Shown: one piece after another, positions 1 to 11,978 of the stretch | Numbering within the stretch: position 1 is the first letter of the stretch | How the letters are laid out: every line of letters begins with the position of its first letter | Origin: Deinococcus deserti VCD115 | GTDB taxonomy: Bacteria > Deinococcota > Deinococci > Deinococcales > Deinococcaceae | Assembly (NCBI RefSeq): GCF_000020685.1 | Contig: NC_012526.1 | Location: 2,744,001 to 2,808,000 of the forward strand | Length of the DNA: 64,000 nucleotides | Direction: 5' to 3' | Program-made: the position numbers and the translations under genes | The notes under the pieces: generated by a model | The model's input: the letters and a program-made list of their open reading frames with translations, nothing else | Database searches by the model: none | Told to the model about the DNA's origin: nothing

Positions 1-585
1 GACTTTCTGCCGCTGTTCAACCATCTGCCTATGGTGTTTTCGCCTGGCGAGCGCTTTGCCTACAACATTTCTGGCTTCATTCTCCTGGGGCTGGTGGTTG
101 AAGCCCTCACCGGACAATCCTTCGCCAGTTATGTGCGTCAGCACGTCTTTACTCCTGCCGGAATGACGGATTCCGGATACTTCCGGGCAGACGACCTGCC
201 TGACCGGACTGCCTACGCCTACCTCCAGCGCCCTGATGGCTCGTGGAGCACCAACATTTTCAGTGTGCCTGTCATGGGCGGACCGGATGGTGGGGCCTAC
301 ACCACGGCTCCAGACATGGAACGCTTCTGGAAGGCCCTGTCGGATGGAACGCGGCTCAGCCCTGAATGGATCCTGCAGCTCAGAGTGGCGACCGGCAGAG
401 ACAGGCCGCACACCCATTACGGATACGGGGTGTGGATAGAAGAAAGCGGCAGCGAACGCGCTTTCTTCGTAGAGGGATCCGATCCGGGCGTGGTTTTGCG
501 GTCCTGGTTCGTTCCTGATTCGCAGACCGTGCTGACCGTTATGGGCAACACCGGTGGCGCCGCATGGCACTTTTTGATCCCTTGA
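1..585 (+). CDS. Serine hydrolase (beta-lactamase/penicillin-binding-protein-like), 3' part
   Basis: The reading frame is open from base 1, so the N-terminus, including the SxxK nucleophile motif, lies outside the window. What remains (about 194 residues) matches the C-terminal half of class C beta-lactamase/esterase family proteins. A segment FAYNISGFILLG sits where the family usually has YSN-x-G-Y followed by LLG, so the usual YxN motif reads YNI here. Further on are PAGMTDSGYF and GYGVWI, also typical of the fold. The family hydrolyses esters, amides or peptides through an active-site serine; the substrate cannot be inferred. No signal peptide can be assessed because the start is missing. 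Confidence 0.75.
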   Translation, partial: DFLPLFNHLPMVFSPGERFAYNISGFILLGLVVEALTGQSFASYVRQHVFTPAGMTDSGYFRADDLPDRTAYAYLQRPDGSWSTNIFSVPVMGGPDGGAYTTAPDMERFWKALSDGTRLSPEWILQLRVATGRDRPHTHYGYGVWIEESGSERAFFVEGSDPGVVLRSWFVPDSQTVLTVMGNTGGAAWHFLIP

Positions 586-739
586 AGTCTGCGCTCCTCG
601 AAGGCCACCTCGCTCAATCCTGAGCGCGGACGTATCCGTCATGAGGCGCAGAGATGGGGCGAGGTGACTCCTGCGCTCTTTTGATCAGAACCAGGGCCGC
701 TGAGCCCCCACACACCTTCGCCAGCCTGCTGACCTGCGG

Positions 740-1435
740 TCAGTGGCTCTGTTCGAGGTACTGCTTCAGCGCGTCCATGCGCACGATGATGGGCGTGCGT
801 GCCCGCACGATGGCGCCGTCCTGCTTGAGCTTGCCCAGGCTGTGGCTGACTGTCTCGCGGGTCGCGCCGACCATCCGGGCAATGTCTTCCTGGTTGAGCT
901 TCAGGGCCAGTTCCACGCCCTGCGCGTGCGGCCGGCCGAACTCGCGTGCCAGCCGGTAGAGCAGGCTGGCAACGCGCTCGGGAGCACTGTAGGCGCTAAC
1001 GGCAGCGGACCAGGACTGGGCCTCGAACAGCCGGGCAGCCATCAGCCGGATCAGCTTCATGGCCAGTTCAGGCTTGCTGTTGAGGAGTTTTTGCAGTTCA
1101 TTGCGTGGCAGCACGATCAGGGTGGTGCGCTCCAGGGCTTCGGCCTGGGTGGGCCGACGCTCCTCAGCCTGCAGCAGCAGTTCACCAAAGGTGTCGTGCT
1201 GACCGATGACGCCCAGGATGGCTTCCTTGCCATTGGGAAACAGCTTGCTGATCTTGATCAGGCCGCTGCGCACGAAGTACAGCGCGTCTGCCGGATCATC
1301 CATGCGGTAGATCACTTCCCCGGGCTGGTAGGAACGGTAGGGGGTGGTGGCAGCGACCTGTTCCAGTTCGGCAAGTTCAAGGTCAGCGAACAGCTCCGTA
1401 CGCTTGAGATGCCAAACCAGACTTGGGTAATTCAT
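740..1435 (-). CDS. Crp/Fnr-family transcriptional regulator
   Basis: The 231-residue product has an N-terminal cyclic-nucleotide-binding-like beta-roll (PGEVIYRMDDPADALYFVRSG, with FGELLL) and a C-terminal Crp-type helix-turn-helix (LNQEDIARMVGATRETVSHSL). No cysteine cluster for an Fe-S centre is visible, so a Crp-like rather than an Fnr-like sensor is likely; the ligand is unknown. The frame runs much further upstream, but that part is the antisense of the acyl-CoA dehydrogenase. I chose the ATG at 1435, with AGGA a few bases upstream; an ATG at 1450 is a second option. It is divergent from the acyl-CoA dehydrogenase and could regulate it (inference). Deinococcus Crp/Fnr members include DdrI, but orthology was not established. 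Confidence 0.88.
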   Translation of the reverse strand: MNYPSLVWHLKRTELFADLELAELEQVAATTPYRSYQPGEVIYRMDDPADALYFVRSGLIKISKLFPNGKEAILGVIGQHDTFGELLLQAEERRPTQAEALERTTLIVLPRNELQKLLNSKPELAMKLIRLMAARLFEAQSWSAAVSAYSAPERVASLLYRLAREFGRPHAQGVELALKLNQEDIARMVGATRETVSHSLGKLKQDGAIVRARTPIIVRMDALKQYLEQSH

Positions 1436-1532
1436 GATCCTGTACACCATACCCGAAAACCCTGTGTTCAGCCGGTTGCGCAGGCCAATGTGGACGGACA
1501 GTGAGGCCACCGGAGTCCAGAGAAACCAGTAC

Positions 1533-1561
1533 GTGACTTTCGTTCGTACAAGTTTTATACT
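1533..1561 (+). promoter_or_regulatory. Probable sigma-70 promoter of the acyl-CoA dehydrogenase gene
   Basis: GTGACT (1533-1538) and TATACT (1556-1561) are separated by exactly 17 bp and lie 66 bp upstream of the start codon. The spacer carries a weak dyad (ACTT...AAGT) that could be an operator. A strong Shine-Dalgarno sequence TAAGGAGGA lies at 1612-1620. Confidence 0.5.
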
Positions 1562-1627
1562 CGGTCTAACCAACAGACCCGGGTCTCCTCCTGCCGCAGG
1601 CGGAACCCGCCTAAGGAGGATGGACCG

Positions 1628-3463
<1,836 letters not shown>

Positions 3464-3479
3464 AGCGAACTCCAGACAA

Positions 3480-3510
3480 AAGCGCCCCCGACAATCAGTC
3501 GGGGGCGCTT
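3480..3510. terminator. Bidirectional intrinsic terminator between convergent genes
   Basis: A perfect 13-bp stem (3480-3492 with 3498-3510) has a 5-nt loop. It is followed by TTCTCTT on the plus strand and TTTTG on the minus strand, between the acyl-CoA dehydrogenase and the DsbA-like gene. Confidence 0.8.
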
Positions 3511-3527
3511 CTCTTGGACGGCTGCGC

Positions 3528-4157
3528 TCAGCGCGTCATCCTGCGGGTGCGTTTAATGGTGCCGATGCCTGCTTCGGACTGCAGGACGTCCCGGTACAGC
3601 TGCCAGCGCTCGCGCGCCACCTGCGGGTCCCGGGTCAGGTGGTCAAAACGGTAGTACGCCGCGTGACCGTCTGGCAGCACAAACGTAGGCGTGCCGAACA
3701 CGCCCAGCCGGTGGGCTTCGCTCAGGTCGGTCCGGAGGCCCTCCCGCAGACCAGTCTCATCTGCGCGGTCGGCTGCCCAGCGGCCGCTGTCCAGACCTGC
3801 TGTCTGGGCGGCCTGGGTCAGTGCGGCCTCGTCCAGCGGCTGCCCGTCCTCGTGACGGATGCGCAGCAGCGCCAGAGAGAACGCCCAGGCGGCCTCCTCT
3901 CCCTGACGGGCCGCCGCACCCGCCGCCAGAAATGCCGCGAGGCTGCTCTGCTGCGAGACCGTCCCCTCCCCCGGCGGCTGGTCGGTCAGCCACCAGCGGG
4001 GCTCCGGCTGGCCGGCATTGTCTGCGTGATTGCCCTGGACCAGGGAAAAGTGCCGCAGCCGGAAGGTCTCGCCTTCAGCGCGCAGCGCATTGACCAGTTC
4101 CAGGCCCCGCCACGCATAGGGACAAATAAAGTCAAAAAAGAGATCGGTTGAAGTCAT
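3528..4157 (-). CDS. DsbA/FrnE-like thioredoxin-fold protein with a single active-site Cys
   Basis: The 209-residue protein begins with the strand FFDFICPYAWRGLE typical of DsbA-family and 2-hydroxychromene-2-carboxylate isomerase-like proteins, and ends the fold with GVFGTPTFVLPDG (cis-proline loop). The active-site motif is CPYA rather than CxxC, so a disulfide-cycling oxidoreductase role is doubtful; a monothiol or glutathione/bacillithiol-linked role is possible. There is no signal peptide, suggesting a cytoplasmic protein. It is convergent with the acyl-CoA dehydrogenase and divergent from aguB. The family assignment is good but the reaction is not known. Confidence 0.82.
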   Translation of the reverse strand: MTSTDLFFDFICPYAWRGLELVNALRAEGETFRLRHFSLVQGNHADNAGQPEPRWWLTDQPPGEGTVSQQSSLAAFLAAGAAARQGEEAAWAFSLALLRIRHEDGQPLDEAALTQAAQTAGLDSGRWAADRADETGLREGLRTDLSEAHRLGVFGTPTFVLPDGHAAYYRFDHLTRDPQVARERWQLYRDVLQSEAGIGTIKRTRRMTR

Positions 4158-4261
4158 CCGGCGACCCTACCACGGGAGTTCTGAAGTCCTACGGGTAGGT
4201 AAAGCTCACATGGCGACCCGGCCCAGCATTTACGGAGGCCGGGTCCGGTACCCTTTTCGTC

Positions 4262-5155
<894 letters not shown>

Positions 5156-5157
5156 AT

Positions 5158-5808
5158 TCAGGATTCCGGCAGGTCCGGCGCGAGGTTAAACCGGTACAGA
5201 TACCGTTCCGGGCCGCCTCGTCTGGCATAGCGCGCTCGTAACTCGTGCAGCTCCCGCTGCAGGGCTTTGGCGTCCTCCCTGGTCAGCTGCAGGTGCCCCC
5301 AGTCCACGGTCAGCGCCGGGCCCGTCTCCTTCAGTAGGTCTGCCAGGTCAAAGGCCTCGGCACGGGGAGTGATATCAAAACTCACCTCTTCGCCGGTGCG
5401 GTACAGCCGCAGGGCAATGTCTTGCTCGCGCTGCACCAGCTTCACGCCAGCGTGCACCACCGCGTGGTGAAAACGGGTCTGGAAGGTGCCCTCGTGCAGA
5501 GAGATCAGATCTTCCAGACTCCCCAGAGCTGTCAGGTGGTAGGGAATCAGAAACGCGTCAGAGACAGCGCGGTAATGGCGCACCGGGCGGCCGCGCCTGG
5601 GTTCCAGGCGTGTCTCGGCGACCAGGCCCGCCGTCACCAGCCGGCGCACCCGGCGGTGCGTGGCATTGACCGGCCGCCCACAGGCAGCGGCCAGAGGTGC
5701 CACGCTCCATTCGCACCGCATCAGGTGCTGCAGGACCAGGGTGTACTCGGGCGACAGGCACAGTTGCGCGGCAAACGGGTCGCGGACGTGCAGCCAGACG
5801 CGGGACAT
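5158..5808 (-). CDS. Winged-helix transcriptional regulator divergent from the P450 gene
   Basis: The protein of about 216 residues has an N-terminal winged helix (helices around CEWSVAPLAAACGRP and ATHRRVRRLVTAGLV, wing TRLEPRRGRPVRHYRAV) and a C-terminal alpha/beta domain of unknown ligand. The closest general type is ArsR/MarR-like. I chose the ATG at 5808; upstream in-frame starts at 5847 and 5880 would run through the inverted repeat at 5835-5870, and none has a clear ribosome binding site. Its position opposite the P450 gene suggests control of that gene and of itself (inference). Confidence 0.72.
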   Translation of the reverse strand: MSRVWLHVRDPFAAQLCLSPEYTLVLQHLMRCEWSVAPLAAACGRPVNATHRRVRRLVTAGLVAETRLEPRRGRPVRHYRAVSDAFLIPYHLTALGSLEDLISLHEGTFQTRFHHAVVHAGVKLVQREQDIALRLYRTGEEVSFDITPRAEAFDLADLLKETGPALTVDWGHLQLTREDAKALQRELHELRARYARRGGPERYLYRFNLAPDLPES

Positions 5809-5834
5809 ATCAGGCAGCGTACCGCGCCCCTGCC

Positions 5835-5870
5835 GTCTACTCGACATCAGGTCTTGAGGCTCGAGTAGAC
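5835..5870. promoter_or_regulatory. Perfect inverted repeat, candidate operator between regulator and P450
   Basis: GTCTACTCGA (5835-5844) and its exact complement TCGAGTAGAC (5861-5870) are separated by 16 bp, giving half-site centres 26 bp apart. The repeat lies in the short divergent gap, 18 bp before the P450 start codon and 26 bp before the chosen regulator start. It is most simply an operator for the divergent winged-helix protein. Confidence 0.6.
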
Positions 5871-5888
5871 CGCAGGGCACGCTGAGTC

Positions 5889-7115
5889 ATGACCACACCA
5901 GTTCCGCAGCAGGCTCCGGCACATCTGGCCATCCAGGCCCTGTGGCACCCGGAGGCCGTGCACAACCCGTACCCCGGCTATGAGCGGGTCCGGGCACTGT
6001 CCCATGAGGGCCTGTTGCCTGTCCCGGAGTGGAACGCGACCTTCGTGACCGGCCACGCGGCCACCAGCACCCTGCTGCGCTCCCCGGCGGCCCGCAGCGG
6101 AGGCATGGTTGCCCAGGCTCCCGGGGACACTGAGGCGATGCGGCTGCTCAAGCCCATGATGCTGTTCCACGACGGCGCAGGGCATGCACGCCTGCGGGGG
6201 CTGGTGCAGGCGGCCTTTACGCCCCGGGTGGTGACCGAACAGCGCGAGCTGGTCCGTGCGCTGCTGGGAGAGCTGCTCGGCGCCCTGCCGCGCGAGGCCG
6301 AAACCGATCTGGTGGCAGGTCTGGCCGCACCGCTGCCCGCACGCGTCATCATGCACATGCTGGGCCTGCACGGCGACGACGAGGCCCGCTTTATCCGCTG
6401 GACCCAGAGCGTGGCCGACCTGCTGGGTGGCGCCGACCAGAGCGCGGAACTGATGGCGAGAATCGAGGCCGACGCCCGTGAGATGCGCCAGTACTTCCGC
6501 GGGCTGGCCGATGAGCTGCGCGCCTCACCGCGCCCGGGGCTGCTGAGTGCCCTGGCAGCCGCCCAGGACGGCGGCGAGCGCCTGAGCAGCGACGAGCTGC
6601 TGTCCAATGCGGTGCTGCTGCTGGCCGCCGGTCACGAGACCACCAGCAACCTCATTCCGGGTGGTCTGCTCGAGCTCTCGCGCCAGCCTGAAGCCTGGGC
6701 CGCCCTGGTCATGCAGCCGGACCACCCCAACGTTGCAGACGAACTGCTGCGCGTGGTGTCACCGGTGCAGTACGACGGCCGGTCCCTGGCGGAACCTGTG
6801 ACCCTTCAGAACGTGCGCCTGCCAGCAGGCAGCCACGCCCAGCTGCTCCTGGGGGCTGCCAACCGTGACCCGCAGGTCTTCCCGGAGCCGGACCGTATCC
6901 GCTGGGACCGGTCCAACAGCGCCCGCCATCTGGCGTTCGCCGCCGGTGCCCATTACTGCCTGGGCGCCAGCCTGGCCCGACTGGAAATCCGCGAGACCTT
7001 CGCGGCCCTGGCCACCCGCTTTCCCAATCTCACCGTGACAGACCAGGCCCCGCCTTTCAAAGCCAACCCGGTGCTGCGCGGGGTCACCCGGTTGAATGTT
7101 CGTCTCAGCGGGTAA
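5889..7115 (+). CDS. Cytochrome P450
   Basis: The 408-residue protein shows the bacterial P450 hallmarks: the I-helix oxygen-binding motif AGHETTSN, the ExxR region, and the haem-cysteine loop FAAGAHYCLGASLARLE near the C-terminus. No membrane anchor is present, so it is a soluble class I-type enzyme needing separate ferredoxin and reductase, which are not adjacent. Deinococcus P450s include a carotenoid 2-beta-hydroxylase (CYP287A1); whether this is its orthologue cannot be decided here. The divergent winged-helix regulator and shared operator-like repeat suggest substrate- or product-responsive expression. Confidence 0.9.
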   Translation: MTTPVPQQAPAHLAIQALWHPEAVHNPYPGYERVRALSHEGLLPVPEWNATFVTGHAATSTLLRSPAARSGGMVAQAPGDTEAMRLLKPMMLFHDGAGHARLRGLVQAAFTPRVVTEQRELVRALLGELLGALPREAETDLVAGLAAPLPARVIMHMLGLHGDDEARFIRWTQSVADLLGGADQSAELMARIEADAREMRQYFRGLADELRASPRPGLLSALAAAQDGGERLSSDELLSNAVLLLAAGHETTSNLIPGGLLELSRQPEAWAALVMQPDHPNVADELLRVVSPVQYDGRSLAEPVTLQNVRLPAGSHAQLLLGAANRDPQVFPEPDRIRWDRSNSARHLAFAAGAHYCLGASLARLEIRETFAALATRFPNLTVTDQAPPFKANPVLRGVTRLNVRLSG

Positions 7116-7181
7116 ATCATGTGGGGGCCAGTGTCCCTTCCTATTACTGAATCTTTACCCAGGCTGCGCCTGCCCTGGGTT

Positions 7182-7982
7182 TCAGGCACCTTCTGGCACC
7201 GGGTAGCTCGCTCCGGTGAAATACAGGCCATACGCCGGCACGTTCGCTCCTGCCTGCGAACGCTGCCGGTGCGCGAGCACGTCACGAACCGCCAGCGGCT
7301 CCAGCTTGCCCTGGCCGCACAGCAGCAGCGTTCCGACCAGCCCACGCACCATATGGCGCAGAAAGCTCTCTCCAGTCACCTGGACCTCCCAGACTGGCCC
7401 TTCCGGCACCACCCGCAGGACACGCAGTTCGCGCACCGTCTGCCGGTCCTCCTGTGTGGCGAAGGCAGCGAAATCATGTGTGCCGGTCAGGTAGGTGGCC
7501 GCAGCGTTCATGGCCCCGGCGTCAAGGGCGCCCGGCAGGTGCAGTGCCCGGCCATGCCACAGGGGATGGCGCTGTGAGCTGACCAGCAGCCGGTAAACAT
7601 ACCTCCGCTCGGTGCAGGAAAAGCGCGCATGAAACCCGGCCGGGGCATCAAAGGCTTCCAGCACCGATACGCTGGGCGGCAGCCAGGCGTTCAGGGCGCG
7701 TGCCAGTTTTGGCGCCGGCACCCGGAAGCCGCCGGGGACATCGACATGCACCGGCATGGCTTCAGCGTGCACGCCCGCGTCGGTGCGGCCGGCCGCCACC
7801 GGCCGGAACGCCCCGGACCCCAGCCGCCCGAACGCCGCGTGCAACGTGTCCTGGACACTGGGCGCGTTGGGCTGGGATTGCCAGCCGGCGTAGGGCCCAC
7901 CGTCCCAGGCCAGGGTCAGCCGTAATCGCCGGTATCCCGCAGGCGGGCGGAAGTCAGGCCGGGCGTCGGGCAGGGGGTCCAT
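7182..7982 (-). CDS. truA: tRNA pseudouridine synthase A
   Basis: The 266-residue product has the TruA catalytic motif [14 protein letters not shown] with the essential aspartate, the N-terminal segment [19 protein letters not shown], and the C-terminal [14 protein letters not shown] signature. TruA isomerises uridines 38-40 in the anticodon arm of many tRNAs to pseudouridine. The length is normal for the family. It is convergent with the P450 gene, and a 7-bp hairpin at 7157-7180 lies between them. Confidence 0.96.
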   Translation of the reverse strand: MDPLPDARPDFRPPAGYRRLRLTLAWDGGPYAGWQSQPNAPSVQDTLHAAFGRLGSGAFRPVAAGRTDAGVHAEAMPVHVDVPGGFRVPAPKLARALNAWLPPSVSVLEAFDAPAGFHARFSCTERRYVYRLLVSSQRHPLWHGRALHLPGALDAGAMNAAATYLTGTHDFAAFATQEDRQTVRELRVLRVVPEGPVWEVQVTGESFLRHMVRGLVGTLLLCGQGKLEPLAVRDVLAHRQRSQAGANVPAYGLYFTGASYPVPEGA

Positions 7983-8054
7983 CGGAGGCAGGGTAGCGCG
8001 GCCAGCGCCAGGCGTTCATCCGGCAGGCCAAAGCCGCACTTATGCTGAGCGTAC

Positions 8055-8924
<870 letters not shown>

Positions 8925-8925
8925 G

Positions 8926-9195
8926 GTGCCTGATCCGGCTGCTACTCAGCCTGTCCAGATCGGGCCTACTCAGATCTGGTATGTCGAAGCGCGGGGAAAA
9001 GACGCCCTGAGCAGCCTGCGCGCCTTTCTGCACACACTGCAGGATCAGCCTGGTCTGCTGGGTGCCGACCTGCTGATCAGCCCAGCCCAGCCAGACCTGG
9101 CCCTGATCGCCAGCCGCTGGTCGGCTGTTCCTCCCGAGATGACGTTGCCATCTGGAGCTAGAGGCTGGGTCTTTGAAGTTGTAGCCAGCTGCTGA
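8926..9195 (+). CDS. Small ABM-fold-like protein of unknown function
   Basis: The 89-residue protein begins with GTG one base after the stop of the M23 peptidase. The pattern of an aromatic-rich strand (IWYVEARG), a helix (LSSLRAFLHTLQ), GLLGADLL and a final strand resembles the antibiotic-biosynthesis-monooxygenase (dimeric alpha-beta barrel) fold. Catalytic residues cannot be identified. A 16-bp hairpin at 9234-9273 follows and probably ends the two-gene unit. Confidence 0.55.
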   Translation: MPDPAATQPVQIGPTQIWYVEARGKDALSSLRAFLHTLQDQPGLLGADLLISPAQPDLALIASRWSAVPPEMTLPSGARGWVFEVVASC

Positions 9196-9233
9196 CCAAG
9201 CTCCTGGCAGTCAGAGGAACACACAGAGGTATG

Positions 9234-9273
9234 GGGTGATGGGGAGCAGCCCACTGACTGCTCCCCATCACCC
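9234..9273. terminator. Strong hairpin after the M23 peptidase operon
   Basis: A 16-bp perfect stem (9234-9249 with 9258-9273) has an 8-nt loop. There is no T-run on either side, so it may be a 3'-end stabiliser or a non-canonical terminator rather than a standard intrinsic one. Confidence 0.5.
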
Positions 9274-9374
9274 GTTCAGGCCACACGGGCCCACTGCTTT
9301 GACATAAGGGCACAGGATGCTGGATCAGTGGGTGCGCCGCACACGGGGTCAGAAATAGCCAAGGCGCTGCCAGA

Positions 9375-10166
9375 TCAGTCGGTCTGCATTTCCAGGGCAG
9401 GCACGTAACCGCTGACCTCATCCAGCAGGTCCCGCGCCGTCAGGTCCAGGCGGACCGGCGTCACACTGATGTATCCCGCCTGAACAGCGCCGTAGTCAGT
9501 CTGCTCGTCGTGGGCATCGCGGGCGCGGCTGGTTCCGGCAACCCAGTGGTACTCGCGGCCTTCGGGGTCCTCACGGGTCACGATGGTGTCCTCCCAGCGG
9601 TGCTCACCGACACGCGTTACGCGCACACCCTTAGGGACGCCGTGAGGAAAATTCACGTTCAGCAGCACACGTGGGGGCAGACCCCGGGCCAGCACCTGCT
9701 GAGCGAGACGTACTGCGTAAGCGGCCGAAGCCTCGAAGTCATACTCGCCGGAAGGCGCGGCCTGCTGGCTGAAGGCGATGCTTGGCAGGCCCAGCGCCAG
9801 CCCCTCGATGGCGGCCGCGACGGTCCCGCTGTGGGTCAGGTCATCCCCAAGGTTGGGGCCGATGTTGATCCCACTGACAATCAGGTCCGGGGTGCCCAGC
9901 AGGTGCACGCCCATCACCACACAGTCAGTCGGCGTGCCGTCCACCCGGTAGGCCGGAATGTCCCCGAACCCTGCTGAGGCCGTGTGCTTGAAGCGCAGCG
10001 GGCGCCGGATGGTAATGCCGTGCCCCACCGCTGACTGTTCCACGTCCGGCGCCACCACCACCACATCCGCAATCTGCGCCATTGCCTGACCCAGAGCCTT
10101 GATTCCAGGTGAGAACACGCCGTCGTCGTTGGCTACCAACACCTTTTTTTTATTCGTTGCGGTCAT
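9375..10166 (-). CDS. surE: 5'/3'-nucleotidase SurE
   Basis: The 263-residue protein opens with KVLVANDDGVFSPGIKAL, the metal-binding Asp-Asp motif of SurE, followed by the conserved VVAPDVEQSAVG and DLIVSGINIGPNLGDDLTHS segments. SurE is a divalent-metal-dependent nucleoside monophosphatase. The frame extends upstream, but the ATG at 10166 has GTGAGG just before it and the product starts like known SurE proteins. Confidence 0.95.
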   Translation of the reverse strand: MTATNKKKVLVANDDGVFSPGIKALGQAMAQIADVVVVAPDVEQSAVGHGITIRRPLRFKHTASAGFGDIPAYRVDGTPTDCVVMGVHLLGTPDLIVSGINIGPNLGDDLTHSGTVAAAIEGLALGLPSIAFSQQAAPSGEYDFEASAAYAVRLAQQVLARGLPPRVLLNVNFPHGVPKGVRVTRVGEHRWEDTIVTREDPEGREYHWVAGTSRARDAHDEQTDYGAVQAGYISVTPVRLDLTARDLLDEVSGYVPALEMQTD

Positions 10167-10224
10167 TCGCCTCACTCTAATGGGGTCCGGGCAGCGGGGG
10201 TGACAGCAATCTCCACGACATCTT

Positions 10225-10389
10225 GTGAAAAAGATGGGGTGGCTGGACGCTGACATCAGCTTGCGCGTCAGCATCCCCGCTATTGCCTTGAAGTACCTGG
10301 CTCCTGGAGGAGTTCATCAGTCGTCCAAACGGCTCATTCGTGAGCATCGTCAAGCTCGCAGAAGAAAGCCGGATGCGGTGCCTGGATGA
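10225..10389 (+). CDS. Possible small ORF coupled to the downstream winged-helix gene
   Basis: A 54-codon frame starts with GTG at 10225 (or ATG at 10234) and ends with TGA overlapping the ATG of the next ORF as ATGA. The product would be basic at its C-terminus (SKRLIREHRQARRRKP). No family was recognised and the ribosome binding site is weak; the stop-start overlap is the main support. Confidence 0.28.
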   Translation: MKKMGWLDADISLRVSIPAIALKYLAPGGVHQSSKRLIREHRQARRRKPDAVPG

Positions 10390-10643
10390 ATGACGGGTCA
10401 ACCAGCAGCGCCTACTGTGTTCGTATGGACGATGCACGCTGGTTTGTCAGGGATCACTACGAGTACCTCACCGGTGAACTCCTGCCAGACTCTGGCGGCG
10501 TCACGGCCGTATACACGTTTCTTCAGCGGGAAGGTGGTGCCACCCGGCAGCACTTGCTGGAGGAACTGGACCTACACGAACGAACCATCGACCGCAGCCT
10601 TCAGGTTCTCGTCGCGCGGGGCGTCATCGAAGCCCGGGACTGA
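10386..10643 (+). CDS. Small winged-helix-like protein
   Basis: The 85-residue protein has a helix-turn-helix pattern: VTAVYTFLQREGGATRQHLL, then EELDLHERTIDRSLQVLVAR, then a short wing GVIEARD. This resembles a MarR/GntR-type winged helix without a ligand domain. ATG 10386 overlaps the stop of the short upstream frame; an alternative ATG lies at 10425. Its target is unknown. Apart from the 71-bp repeat at 10861 I see nothing in the 340 bp up to the sulfurtransferase. Confidence 0.5.
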   Translation: MNDGSTSSAYCVRMDDARWFVRDHYEYLTGELLPDSGGVTAVYTFLQREGGATRQHLLEELDLHERTIDRSLQVLVARGVIEARD

Positions 10644-10860
10644 ATGCTGCTCTTCAACGCCCGCACGGCAGGCTTCTGAGAGTTCCGACATCTTCTCATT
10701 GCAGCTGGCCAAGGGAGTGCAGAGCAGCGAATCACCGGGCCATGACTTCATGACAAGGATTGTTCTCCAGGGTGCAGTCTCTGGGACGACAGCCAGTCCC
10801 GTTGAAGCTTTTTCTGGCCGCCATGATCGCTTGACTTGCCCGACCAACTCACGCATCACC

Positions 10861-10931
10861 TTGACGAATACCGCATAAGGCGCTATCTTTTTTTCATCAC
10901 CGCCCGAGAGGCGGCTTTTTTATTGCCTGTT
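10861..10931 (+). repeat. 71-bp intergenic repeat, copy A: promoter followed at once by a terminator
   Basis: 68 of 71 bases match 19280-19350. It contains TTGACG (10861-10866), a 17-bp spacer and TATCTT (10884-10889), a good sigma-70 promoter. About 12 nt after the -10 box comes the hairpin CCGCC-CGAGA-GGCGG followed by six T (10915-10921 region). Transcription from this promoter would end after roughly 25 nt. The rhodanese gene lies 52 bp downstream and could be driven by read-through; copy B has no gene in that position. Confidence 0.75.
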
Positions 10932-10983
10932 ACATGGTCTGATACACCGCCCTGTACGCTCAGTGCCGGTGTACGCTTCGGGC

Positions 10984-11862
10984 ATGACTGCTGCCCCGCC
11001 AGGTTCCCCACTGACCCGCGCTGACTGGCTGGTTGCCCACCTGAACGACTCCCGCGTGCGGGTGCTGGACTGCCGGTATGCCCTGAGTGATCCGCTGCTG
11101 GGGCGCATCGCCTACCTGGAAGGCCATGTGCCCGGCGCCGTCTACGCAGATCTGGAAACGGACCTGAGTGGCCCAGTGCAGCCCGGCGGCACAGGCGGGC
11201 GGCATCCTCTGCCGGCCCCCGAGGTGCTTGCGGCGTGGTTGGGACAGGCAGGGATTGGCAACGACAGCGTGGTGGTTTGTTATGACGATCCCTCTGGCGG
11301 CCAGGGCTTTTATGCCGCGCGCGCGTGGTGGCTGCTGCGCTGGCTGGGTCACCGGGAAGTCAGCGTGCTGGATGGCGGCTGGCCCGCTTATCTGGCTGCT
11401 GGCGGTCCGGTGAGCACTGAAGACCCCACGCACCCTCCTGCCCGCTTCATCCCTGAGGTTCAGGCTGACTTCGTGGCCAGCGCCGACGAGGTGGCTGCGC
11501 GTGACCGCGCCACACTGCTGATCGACTCGCGCGCCGCATCACGGTACCGCGGAGAGACAGAGCCTCTGGACCGCAAGGCCGGCCATATTCCTGGCGCGGT
11601 GAACCGCGATTGGAGCGGCGCACTGCACCCTGATGGCACGTTCCGTTCCGCAGGAGAACAGGCCAGCCGGCTCCAGGCGGGAGAACAGGCCACCATCACC
11701 TACTGCGGCAGCGGGGTGAGTGCCACGCCGAATCTGCTGGCCCGCGAACTGGCCGGCATACCGCTTGGGCCGCACAACCGCCTGTATGCCGGCTCCTGGA
11801 GTGACTGGGTCAGCGATGACAGCCGGCCAGTGGCTACCGGAGATGAGGACTCCGGAGCGTGA
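10984..11862 (+). CDS. Rhodanese-type sulfurtransferase (thiosulfate/3-mercaptopyruvate)
   Basis: The 292-residue protein has two rhodanese domains. The first, around [10 protein letters not shown] to [10 protein letters not shown], lacks the catalytic cysteine. The second carries the active-site loop [10 protein letters not shown], which resembles mercaptopyruvate sulfurtransferases more than the CRKGV loop of thiosulfate sulfurtransferases. It transfers sulfane sulfur to thiol acceptors or cyanide. The ATG at 10984 is preferred to a GTG at 10963. Upstream is repeat copy A, whose terminator might act as an attenuator. Confidence 0.88.
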   Translation: MTAAPPGSPLTRADWLVAHLNDSRVRVLDCRYALSDPLLGRIAYLEGHVPGAVYADLETDLSGPVQPGGTGGRHPLPAPEVLAAWLGQAGIGNDSVVVCYDDPSGGQGFYAARAWWLLRWLGHREVSVLDGGWPAYLAAGGPVSTEDPTHPPARFIPEVQADFVASADEVAARDRATLLIDSRAASRYRGETEPLDRKAGHIPGAVNRDWSGALHPDGTFRSAGEQASRLQAGEQATITYCGSGVSATPNLLARELAGIPLGPHNRLYAGSWSDWVSDDSRPVATGDEDSGA

Positions 11863-11978
11863 GCAGGCTCCTACACAGATTGAAAGCAAGCAGTGAACCT
11901 GCCCGGGGCTTTCCTCCCGCCTTCTCGCGTAGTACCGCTCAGCTTCCAGATATCAATCTCTGAGCCGTTTCTCCAGGC

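Noticed and set aside
10572..10859. 95-codon minus-strand frame opposite the small winged-helix ORF
   Set aside because: No recognisable domain or ribosome binding site, and it overlaps a better-supported gene.
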